A DNA stretch of 6,736 bases. Source: Pseudomonadota bacterium. GTDB taxonomy: Bacteria; Pseudomonadota; Gammaproteobacteria; Xanthomonadales; Rhodanobacteraceae. Made by a program: the position numbers and the translations under genes. Of the stretch, positions 1 through 5,485 are shown in pieces; the stretch's first letter is position 1, and the number at the start of each line of letters is the position of its first letter. Under the pieces are notes generated by a model that saw only the letters and a program-made list of their open reading frames with translations, ran no database searches and was not told the DNA's origin. Location: assembly GCA_025351555.1 (NCBI GenBank), contig JANXVS010000379.1:1-6736 (forward strand), read 5' to 3'.

Positions 1-1
1 C

Positions 2-82
2 AAATTGATCGACGCGGGGCGCTGGCTCAGTGCTCAGCTGCAACGCGCAAACAACAGCAAGGTCGGCTTGGCCGCCGCCTGA
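2..82 (+). CDS. C-terminal end of a probable hydroxymethylglutaryl-CoA lyase (partial, 5' end outside window)
   Basis: Only the last 26 codons before a TGA stop are present. They begin KLIDAGRWLSAQLQR and end with a NSKVGLAAA tail. This lines up without gaps with the C-terminus of human HMG-CoA lyase as I remember it (KL-x-x-AG, then Leu-x-Arg, then SKV). That tail lies beyond the TIM-barrel domain. The enzyme cleaves HMG-CoA to acetoacetate and acetyl-CoA, the last step of leucine breakdown. The stop lies 21 bases before the next start, so the two genes are probably co-transcribed. The fragment is short, so the assignment rests on one tail motif; another member of the DRE-TIM metallolyase family cannot be excluded. 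Extending the contig upstream would settle it. Confidence 0.68.
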   Translation, partial: KLIDAGRWLSAQLQRANNSKVGLAAA

Positions 83-103
83 AATCCCCAAGGAAGCACA
101 TCC

Positions 104-913
104 ATGCCTGCCCGATTCGGCCCCGACAAATCACGCGGCTATCTGATCCCGATCGGAACGTGCGTGCGCGGCACTGGTGAAACCGGGATTTTCAAGCGCC
201 TGATCGCGCTGCTCGGTCAGCCTCCAAACATCATCATGATCGTGGCAACGGCGGCAGATGACAATGTCCCGGACGATCTGGACACCCGATTGCTGGCCAA
301 TGGTGCGCGCCAAATTCTTCGATTTGTGTTGACCAGCCGTGGCGACAGCGAGCAACCGGCGACACTCGCCGCAGTCGAACGCGCCGATCTTGTATTGCTC
401 TACGCAGATCAACCGTTGCGTCTGTCAACGCTGCTCGGCGGTACGCCCTTGGCACGGTTGCTGCGGCGGCGCAATGCCGAAGGCATGGCCGTCGGCGGCA
501 TCGCCGGGGGTGCCGCGATACTCGCCGAACACATGCTTGCCGGTGGCGCGCACGGACCCACCCCACGCATGGGCAGTGTGACCCTGGCGCCGGGGCTGGG
601 TCTGTCCAATCGCCTGGTGATCGATCAGGGCGGCGCGAGCGCGGATCGTCTCGGGCGCCTGCTCGGTGCGCTGGCGCTCAATCCGTTCGCGCTCGGCATC
701 GGCATCGATCCGGATACGGCCGCCTTTATCGGCCCCGACAACGTCATGGACGTCGCCGGCCAAGGCGGGATTACGGTGGTCGATCCGGCCGACGTCGGCC
801 ACTCCAATCTTGCCGATGCCAGCCCGAGCGCACCAATCAGCATCACCAACCTGCGCCTGCACGTACTTGTTCATGGGGCGCGCTATGACCTGGATTTCCG
901 CCGTCCATTGTGA
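104..913 (+). CDS. Cyanophycinase (peptidase S51) homologue lacking the catalytic triad
   Basis: The 269-residue product aligns nearly end to end with cyanobacterial CphB (about 271 residues), a cytoplasmic serine exopeptidase that cuts beta-Asp-Arg dipeptides from cyanophycin. Landmarks seen are the N-terminal GYLIPIG strand (12-18), ADQPLRLSTLLGGTPL (101-116) matching the family's GGDQ-x-RL...TPL, DQ at 174-175 with R182 and R185, LGIGID (197-202), and the C-terminal NLRLHVLVHG (249-258). The active site is missing. The nucleophile motif GTSAGAA reads GIAGGAA (132-138), placing Ala134 at the Ser. DQHF reads DQGG, placing Gly176 at the His. GIDEDT reads GIDPDT, placing Pro203 at the Glu. The reading frame is intact, so this looks like a maintained pseudoenzyme rather than a decayed gene. 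The start is supported by AAGGAA at 90-95, 8 bases upstream. Homology is firm; function is unknown. Confidence 0.88.
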   Translation: MPARFGPDKSRGYLIPIGTCVRGTGETGIFKRLIALLGQPPNIIMIVATAADDNVPDDLDTRLLANGARQILRFVLTSRGDSEQPATLAAVERADLVLLYADQPLRLSTLLGGTPLARLLRRRNAEGMAVGGIAGGAAILAEHMLAGGAHGPTPRMGSVTLAPGLGLSNRLVIDQGGASADRLGRLLGALALNPFALGIGIDPDTAAFIGPDNVMDVAGQGGITVVDPADVGHSNLADASPSAPISITNLRLHVLVHGARYDLDFRRPL

Positions 914-935
914 CGGCACATTTGCAAAGTATAAA

Positions 936-1460
936 ATGCCGCAAAACGACTTCCTCATTCGCCCCGTCACCGCGGCTGACAACGCCGCCGTTGCCGGCAT
1001 CATTCGCTCGGTAATGCCCGAATTCGGCGCCAGCGGGCCGGGCTTCGCCATTCACGATGCGGAAGTCGACGACATGGCGACGGCCTATGCGCAAACCGGC
1101 TGTGCCTATTTCGTTGTCGAGCTGGATGGGCGAATCTGCGGCGGCGGCGGCATCGCACCGCTGCACGATGAATCCGGCATCTGCGAATTGCGCAAAATGT
1201 ACTTCTTGCCCGAACTGCGCGGACGCGGTGCGGGCGCGTCACTGATCCAGCGCTGTCTGGATACTGCTCGCGAACTCGGCTACCGCGCCTGCTATCTTGA
1301 AACACTCACCGGCATGGACGCCGCGCAGGAGCTGTACGAAAAGAACAGCTTCCAGCGTATCCCGGCGGCGCTCGGCCGCACCGGACATTTCGGCTGCAAT
1401 CGTTTTTATCTGCGCGAATTCGCGGTCATGCCCCACTTGAATACGGATGACGCCTTGTGA
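936..1460 (+). CDS. GNAT-family N-acetyltransferase
   Basis: The 174-residue product has the full GNAT layout. FLIRPVTAADNAAVAGII (residues 6-23) is the usual first strand and helix. YFVVELDGRICGGGGIAPL (58-76) covers the central strands. Motif A follows with CELRKMYFLPELRGRGAG (83-100), whose R95-x-x-G98-x-G100 binds the acetyl-CoA pyrophosphate. LETLTGMDAAQELYEKNSF (121-139) is motif B, with the Tyr-x-x-Asn/Gly-F-type ending. The acceptor substrate cannot be read from sequence. I chose the ATG at 936 because the homology begins right after it; the frame stays open back to 666, but that stretch is the shadow of the preceding gene. The Shine-Dalgarno is weak (only GCAAAG-like), so translation may depend on the upstream gene, which ends 22 bases earlier. 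Its TGA overlaps the GTG start of the next gene. Confidence 0.9.
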   Translation: MPQNDFLIRPVTAADNAAVAGIIRSVMPEFGASGPGFAIHDAEVDDMATAYAQTGCAYFVVELDGRICGGGGIAPLHDESGICELRKMYFLPELRGRGAGASLIQRCLDTARELGYRACYLETLTGMDAAQELYEKNSFQRIPAALGRTGHFGCNRFYLREFAVMPHLNTDDAL

Positions 1461-3040
1461 CGATCGCGACCGCCAGCCCGCAATCGCTGGACGATGCGGA
1501 TATTGCACTGCTGGAGCGCCTGCGCGCCGCAGCGGAACTGCTTGAATCCGTGGCTGCCGATCGGCAGCTGCTGGAGCGGCTGCCGGCGTACGACCGTCAG
1601 CGTCTGCATCAGGCAGTTGCGCAGGTCTACCACCCCGACCCCGTCGCCCGTCGGCAAAAACTCAAAGTCGCCGAGAAGGCGCGCTACGCATCGAAGATCC
1701 GCGCCGACGATACGGTGCTGCATCAGACCGGCATCCGCACGCTGCGCCGCAAGCCGGTGTTCACCACGCCGAATGTGTTTGCACCCGAAGGTTTCGAACC
1801 GCACGACGACGACATCGACGACGCACAACCGCGCGAATCAATCAAGCCGCAACATTGCTATGTCTGCAAGCAGAAGTATTCGGCCATCCATTTCTTCTAC
1901 GACCAGCTGTGCCCGACGTGTGCCGCATTCAATTACGCCAAGCGCACCGAACTGGTAGACCTGCGCGGTCGCGTCGCGCTGTTGACGGGCGGACGCGTGA
2001 AGATCGGTTATCAGGCTGGATTGAAGCTGCTGCGCGCGGGCGCCGAACTCATCGTCACCACGCGCTTTGCGCGGGACTCGGCAGCGCGTTATGCACAGGA
2101 AGCCGATTTCGGCGAATGGAGCCATCGCCTGCAGATATTCGGCCTGGATCTGCGCCACACGCCGAGCGTGGAAGCGTTCTGCCAAGAGTTGGTTGCGACG
2201 CGTCCGCGGCTGGATTTCATCATCAACAACGCCTGCCAGACCGTGCGCCGTCCGCCGGATTTCTACGCGCACATGATGGCTGCCGAAACAGCCGCGTTTC
2301 ACCACACGCCGGAACATGTACGCAAGCTGGTCGGCCGTTATGAGGGCTTGCGCAACTCAAACATCCTGCCCGAAGTGGACTCGGCCGCGATGGCGCCGAT
2401 TGCGTTTGCGGGCCGCGGTTCGAAAATTGCCGGGCTGACCCGCGCTGCCGAACTCTCGCAGATGCGATTGCTGCCGGAAGATCTGCTGGCGCAGAAACAT
2501 TTGTTTCCCGAAGGTCGCCTCGACCAGGATCTGCAACAGGTCGACTTGCGTGGGCGCAACTCGTGGCGTCTGCTGATGGCCGAGGTGCCGTCGGTTGAAT
2601 TGCTGGAAGTACATCTCGTCAACGCGATCGCGCCCTTCATCATCAATGCGCGCCTGAAGCCGCTTATGTTGCGTACGCCCGAACGTGACAAGCACATCGT
2701 CAACGTGTCGGCGATGGAAGGCCAGTTCTACCGCAACTTCAAGACCACCCGCCACCCGCACACGAACATGGCCAAGGCCGCGCTCAACATGATGACGCGC
2801 ACCGCGGCGACGGATTACCACAACGACGGCATCCACATGAACAGCGTCGACACCGGCTGGGTGACCGATGAGGACCCGGCGGACATCGCGGCGCGCAAAG
2901 TCGTCGAGGAACGCTTCCACCCGCCGCTGGATATCGTCGACGGCGCCGCGCGGATCGTCGATCCGATCATCAGCGGCATCAACACGGGCCAGCACGTTTG
3001 GGGACAATTCCTGAAGGACTATCGGCCCACGGACTGGTAG
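1457..3040 (+). CDS. Large SDR-fold oxidoreductase-like protein with Cys4 motif and atypical active site
   Basis: This is a 527-residue protein, about twice the usual length for a short-chain dehydrogenase. Residues 1-130 are charged and helical. CYVC (134-137) and CPTC (152-155) form a likely zinc-binding Cys4 pair. The Rossmann domain starts near 168 with GRVALLTGGRVKIG (171-184), a variant of TGxxxGIG. LDFIINNACQT (252-262) replaces the NNAG motif. An insertion of roughly 110 residues (270-380) follows. NVSAMEG (416-422) supplies the catalytic Ser418. The YxxxK motif reads TNMAK (436-440), so Lys440 is kept but Tyr is Thr. GWVTDEDP (467-474) fits the post-active-site loop. The start is GTG at 1457, overlapping the previous stop as GTGA with a weak GGATG upstream, consistent with coupling. 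From memory, similar long proteins occur in bacteria and eukaryotes. The cofactor is probably NAD(P), the substrate unknown, and true oxidoreductase activity uncertain. Confidence 0.88.
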   Translation: MTIATASPQSLDDADIALLERLRAAAELLESVAADRQLLERLPAYDRQRLHQAVAQVYHPDPVARRQKLKVAEKARYASKIRADDTVLHQTGIRTLRRKPVFTTPNVFAPEGFEPHDDDIDDAQPRESIKPQHCYVCKQKYSAIHFFYDQLCPTCAAFNYAKRTELVDLRGRVALLTGGRVKIGYQAGLKLLRAGAELIVTTRFARDSAARYAQEADFGEWSHRLQIFGLDLRHTPSVEAFCQELVATRPRLDFIINNACQTVRRPPDFYAHMMAAETAAFHHTPEHVRKLVGRYEGLRNSNILPEVDSAAMAPIAFAGRGSKIAGLTRAAELSQMRLLPEDLLAQKHLFPEGRLDQDLQQVDLRGRNSWRLLMAEVPSVELLEVHLVNAIAPFIINARLKPLMLRTPERDKHIVNVSAMEGQFYRNFKTTRHPHTNMAKAALNMMTRTAATDYHNDGIHMNSVDTGWVTDEDPADIAARKVVEERFHPPLDIVDGAARIVDPIISGINTGQHVWGQFLKDYRPTDW

Positions 3041-3052
3041 ACCTAACGGAAA

Positions 3053-3090
3053 TCAATGGGATGAGGTCAGACGTATCTCAGAGCCATTGA
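3053..3090 (+). other. Nested inverted repeats downstream of the Cys4 SDR gene
   Basis: TCAATGG (3053-3059) pairs perfectly with CCATTGA (3084-3090). Inside that loop, TGAGGT (3062-3067) can pair with ATCTCA (3075-3080) if one G-U pair is allowed. No T-run follows, so this is not a classical intrinsic terminator. It lies 12 bases after the stop at 3040 and could be an RNA 3' end or leader structure. Short repeats of this size also arise by chance. Confidence 0.25.
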
Positions 3091-3153
3091 CTGGCACCGA
3101 ATTGAGGAGGAAATTGAACATCCCGGCGCAGCCGCGTCGATTAAAACTTGAAT

Positions 3154-3159
3154 GGGGAG
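3154..3159 (+). promoter_or_regulatory. Ribosome binding site that fixes the ATG at 3166
   Basis: GGGGAG sits 6 bases before ATG 3166. It argues against the in-frame TTG at 3148, which lies upstream of this site and would place it inside the coding region. Starting at 3166 also gives a proper signal peptide. Confidence 0.7.
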
Positions 3160-3165
3160 ATAATC

Positions 3166-3771
3166 ATGATCGCGTCATGTTTGATCAAGGGTTTTACCGC
3201 CGTCGCGCTGGTCGCAACCATCACCGGCGCCACGGCTGCAGCGAAAAAGACACCGCCTGCCGACAAGCCCCACGCTGCCGCTGCCGCAAAGGCGCCGAGC
3301 GATGCGCAACTGATCGCCAGCGCAATGCGCGCGGCGCCCGCGAAGGTCGCCAACAGCGCGACCATCGTCGCGATGGATGCCGCAGGCAGCATGCGTACCC
3401 TGCGCAAGGGAACCAACGGTTTCACCTGCATGCCCGACAATCCGGCAACGCCAGGCCCCGATCCAATGTGCATGGACCCCAACGCAATGCAGTGGGCGAA
3501 CGCCTGGATGGCCCACAAGGATCCGCCAAAGGGCAAGGTGGGATTCATGTACATGATTGCCGGCGGTACCGACGCCAGCAATACCGATCCCTACGCCACC
3601 AAACCAGACGCCGGCAATCACTGGGTCAAGACCGGGCCGCACATCATGATTGTCGGCGCCGAGCCGGATTTCTACGACGCGTATCCGAAATCCGCCGATC
3701 CCGACACGACCCAGCCCTATGTGATGTGGGCCGGGACGCCGTATCAGCACTTGATGGCGCCGATCAAGTAA
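3166..3771 (+). CDS. Conserved exported protein of unknown function, Met-rich with two Cys
   Basis: The product has 201 residues. Residues 1-26 are a Sec signal peptide: a Lys8 n-region, a hydrophobic stretch from Phe10 to Ala24 and an Ala-rich likely cleavage site before KK at 27-28. Cys5 is not in a lipobox, so it is not an obvious lipoprotein. A linker rich in Ala, Pro and Lys (27-46) precedes the folded part. Distinct motifs follow: TNGFTCMPD (83-91), DPMCMDPNAMQW (99-110), GFMYMIAGG (126-134), GPHIMIVG (157-164) and YVMWAGTPYQHLMAP (185-199). C88 and C102 could form a disulfide. Ten Met lie between 89 and 197, with His159 and His195 nearby. I recall similar hypothetical proteins in other proteobacteria, but no characterised member. 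It appears to be a single-gene unit followed by a strong hairpin. Metal binding is possible but only inferred. Confidence 0.85.
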   Translation: MIASCLIKGFTAVALVATITGATAAAKKTPPADKPHAAAAAKAPSDAQLIASAMRAAPAKVANSATIVAMDAAGSMRTLRKGTNGFTCMPDNPATPGPDPMCMDPNAMQWANAWMAHKDPPKGKVGFMYMIAGGTDASNTDPYATKPDAGNHWVKTGPHIMIVGAEPDFYDAYPKSADPDTTQPYVMWAGTPYQHLMAPIK

Positions 3772-3804
3772 AGCCTGTTTTGGCGATCCACCTGGCGACC
3801 GAAT

Positions 3805-3839
3805 TGCCGTTCACCCTTGCTGCGTGAGGGTGAACGGCA
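3805..3839 (+). terminator. Strong hairpin, 13-bp perfect inverted repeat, without a T-tract
   Basis: TGCCGTTCACCCT (3805-3817) is exactly complementary to AGGGTGAACGGCA (3827-3839). The nine-base interval can pair further through two G-U pairs and one C-G. It begins 34 bases after the stop of the exported-protein gene, as expected for a transcript end. No run of T follows, so it may instead stabilise the 3' end, or be a copy of a dispersed palindrome: the GTTCACCCT...AGGGTGAAC arms resemble a repeat common in many proteobacterial genomes. Confidence 0.5.
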
Positions 3840-3896
3840 CGGGACCAACGCATTCGTCTACACGCCAAATCTTCGCGCCATTGGCAAACGTTCGGC

Positions 3897-3902
3897 TACA
3901 AT
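3897..3902 (+). promoter_or_regulatory. Candidate -10 element for the HSD10-like/efpL operon
   Basis: TACAAT lies in a short AT-richer stretch between the 3805-3839 hairpin and the next gene, where a promoter is expected. It would put the transcript start near 3909 and give a leader of about 75 bases. No good -35 box is visible: TTGGCA at 3881 is too close (10 bases) and TTCGCG at 3872 is weak at 19 bases. Confidence 0.35.
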
Positions 3903-3948
3903 TCGCGCGGCTATTTGTGCGCTCGTCCTTGATCGCGGAAATCAAAAA

Positions 3949-3966
3949 GCGGCCATCCTGGGCCGC
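3949..3966 (+). promoter_or_regulatory. GC-rich leader hairpin just before the ribosome binding site
   Basis: GCGGCC (3949-3954) and GGCCGC (3961-3966) form a perfect six-pair stem around a six-base loop. It is preceded by AAAAA (3944-3948) and followed by ACTTTAT, a layout close to an intrinsic terminator with a poor T-tract. It ends 7 bases before the AAGGGA Shine-Dalgarno. It could attenuate transcription or mark an upstream transcript end. Confidence 0.4.
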
Positions 3967-3973
3967 ACTTTAT

Positions 3974-3979
3974 AAGGGA
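3974..3979 (+). promoter_or_regulatory. Ribosome binding site that supports the GTG start at 3985
   Basis: AAGGGA is placed 5 bases before GTG 3985. No ATG in frame lies near, and the family N-terminus begins at this GTG. Confidence 0.65.
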
Positions 3980-3984
3980 ACACT

Positions 3985-4752
3985 GTGAAATTGGATCAAG
4001 CTAAAGCCGCCGTCACCGGCGGCGTGTCGGGACTCGGCTTCGCGGTAGCCAAGCATCTTGTCGCGCATGGCGCAAAAGTCGCCTTGCTCGACATCAACGA
4101 TGAAAAAGGCGCCACCGCCATCGCTGAACTCGGCGCGAGCGCCAGTTATCAGCGCACCGATGTCACCAGCGAAGAAGGCGTCGCCGCCGCGCTGAAGCAG
4201 GCGCACGCGAATATGGGCGGCCTCAACGTCGCGATGAACTGCGCCGGCATCCTCGGCGCCGGTCGCGTACTCGGCAAAGAGGGGCCGATGCCACTGAAGA
4301 ATTTTCAGACCACGGTGATGGTGAATCTCATCGGCAGCTTCAACGTGGCCAAAGCCGCAGCCGAATTGATGCAAACGAACACGCCGGGTGAAGACGGCGA
4401 GCGCGGCGTGATCGTCAACACCGCTTCGATCGCTGCCTATGAAGGCCAGATCGGGCAGGCCGCGTATTCGGCATCCAAGGGCGGCGTGATCGGCATGACC
4501 CTGCCGATGGCACGCGAATTCGCCCGCATCGGCGTGCGCGTGATGACAGTTGCACCGGGTGTATTCCATACACCGATGGTCGATGGCATGCCAGCTAATG
4601 TATATGAATCCCTTTGTGCACAAGTACCCTTTCCCTCGCGCTTGGGCACGCCTGAGGAATTCGCCAGCACCGTGGCGTTCATTCTTGAAAACCGTTATCT
4701 CAACGGTGGCGTGATTCGTGTCGACGGCGCGATCCGGCTGGCACCGAAATGA
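3985..4752 (+). CDS. 3-hydroxyacyl-CoA dehydrogenase, HSD17B10 type (SDR family)
   Basis: The 255-residue classical SDR matches human HSD17B10 along most of its length. The enzyme oxidises 3-hydroxyacyl-CoA, notably 2-methyl-3-hydroxybutyryl-CoA in isoleucine breakdown, with NAD+, in the cytoplasm. The nucleotide-binding motif TGGVSGLG is at 11-18. Asp36 at the end of strand 2 favours NAD over NADP. NCAG at 85-88 is the variant typical of this subfamily. The catalytic set is complete: Asn114, Ser148, Tyr161 and Lys165 in YSASK. Subfamily signatures are [20 protein letters not shown] (154-173), QVPFPSRLG (213-221) and the C-terminal [13 protein letters not shown] (240-252). The start is GTG with a good AAGGGA site. 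The stop overlaps the next start as ATGA, so the EF-P-like gene is translated in coupling with it. The exact physiological chain length or branched substrate is inferred. Confidence 0.93.
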   Translation: MKLDQAKAAVTGGVSGLGFAVAKHLVAHGAKVALLDINDEKGATAIAELGASASYQRTDVTSEEGVAAALKQAHANMGGLNVAMNCAGILGAGRVLGKEGPMPLKNFQTTVMVNLIGSFNVAKAAAELMQTNTPGEDGERGVIVNTASIAAYEGQIGQAAYSASKGGVIGMTLPMAREFARIGVRVMTVAPGVFHTPMVDGMPANVYESLCAQVPFPSRLGTPEEFASTVAFILENRYLNGGVIRVDGAIRLAPK

Positions 4753-5312
4753 AAGCCTCCGACATCAAGAAAGGCAACGTCGTCGAACACAACGGCCGGG
4801 TCTGGCAGATCCACGGCATCGAGCGCAGTTCGCCCACGGCGCGCGGCGGCAACGTCACTTTTCGTTTCACCCTCTACAGCGTCCCCGGCGGACAGAAGCT
4901 CGATCTGTCGCTGCGCGCCGAGGATGAGCTGAAGGAAACCGAGTTGACCCGGCGCGCGGTCAACTATTCATACATGGACGGCGACACCTTCGTCTTCATG
5001 GATGCCGAGGATTACACCCAGTATCTGCTCGGCCGCGAAGCCGTCGGTGATGCCGCCGGCTACATAACCGATGGTCTGGAAGGCTGCTACATGCAGTTGA
5101 TCGACGATCAGCCGGTGGCATTGCAGTTGCCAGCAACGGTGACGCTGCAAGTCGTCGATACCGCACCCGAACTCAAGGGCGCCACGGCCACCAAGCGGCC
5201 CAAACCCGCCAAGCTCAATACCGGCATCGAGATCCAGGTGCCAGAATATGTCACGACCGGCGAGAAAATCCTGGTCAGCACGGTGACTGGGGAATTTGGC
5301 GGCAGAGCCTGA
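4749..5312 (+). CDS. yeiP: Elongation factor P-like protein EfpL/YeiP
   Basis: The 187-residue protein aligns with E. coli YeiP (about 190 residues) without gaps through domain I. EF-P-type factors bind the stalled ribosome between the P and E sites and help peptide bonds form at proline runs. [11 protein letters not shown] (6-16) opens the KOW-like domain I. The loop tip SPTARGG (28-34) puts Arg32 where E. coli EfpL has Arg33 and EF-P has its modified Lys or Arg; this marks the EfpL branch, which needs no known tip modification. Domain II contains [18 protein letters not shown] (75-92). The C-terminal OB domain has [10 protein letters not shown] (138-147) and [18 protein letters not shown] (157-174). 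Its ATG is embedded in the stop of the HSD10-like gene and it has no independent Shine-Dalgarno of note, so expression probably follows that gene. Confidence 0.94.
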   Translation: MKASDIKKGNVVEHNGRVWQIHGIERSSPTARGGNVTFRFTLYSVPGGQKLDLSLRAEDELKETELTRRAVNYSYMDGDTFVFMDAEDYTQYLLGREAVGDAAGYITDGLEGCYMQLIDDQPVALQLPATVTLQVVDTAPELKGATATKRPKPAKLNTGIEIQVPEYVTTGEKILVSTVTGEFGGRA

Positions 5313-5411
5313 TGCGCAGGGCCCGATGCAATACAGTCCGATGCAACGGTTGCCCCCCGGCAATCCGTCGCGTATGTTAGCCGCGGCTGCCGCGCCAGTC
5401 AGGCATTGCGG

Positions 5412-5417
5412 TATAAA
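5412..5417 (+). promoter_or_regulatory. Candidate -10 element for the permease gene
   Basis: TATAAA stands out in the 173-base interval between efpL and the permease. It would give a transcript start near 5424 and a leader of about 60 bases. No convincing -35 box is seen at 16-18 bases upstream, where the sequence is GC-rich (a CGCGG-CTG-CCGCG palindrome at 5382-5394). Confidence 0.35.
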
Positions 5418-5485
5418 ACAACGTCACAGGCATACTCGATTGGCTGCCATTTGACGGCGACGACAATATCCCGGGGAGGGTTGCA

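Noticed and set aside
911..929. Possible CRP-like site beginning TGTGA.
   Set aside because: The second half-site TCACA is absent, so there is no two-fold symmetry.
666..935. Upstream in-frame extension of the GNAT gene by 90 codons.
   Set aside because: It overlaps the cyanophycinase homologue in another frame and its translation shows no GNAT homology; the domain starts right after ATG 936.
908..935. TTGTGA and TATAAA spaced 16 bases apart, looking like a promoter before the GNAT gene.
   Set aside because: The TATAAA directly abuts ATG 936, so transcription would begin inside the coding region and miss the start. It also overlaps the end of the preceding gene.
425..1051. Minus-strand open frame of 208 codons spanning the cyanophycinase/GNAT junction.
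   Set aside because: No recognisable domain and it opposes two genes with clear homology; expected by chance at this GC content.
3087..3827. Open frame of 246 codons running the length of the exported-protein gene in another frame, with a strong GAGGAGG at 3104-3110 and TTG at 3114.
   Set aside because: The translation is Arg/Gln/His-rich without family motifs, typical of an alternate frame in GC-rich coding DNA. The 3166 frame has a signal peptide and clear motifs.
3969..3976. TTATAA-type -10 element close to the GTG at 3985.
   Set aside because: It overlaps the Shine-Dalgarno, leaving no room for a leader with a ribosome binding site, and has no -35 at suitable spacing.
3970..4623. Minus-strand open frame of 217 codons opposite the HSD10-like gene.
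   Set aside because: It is an antisense shadow of a gene with complete SDR motifs; its His/Ala/Asp-rich translation matches no family.
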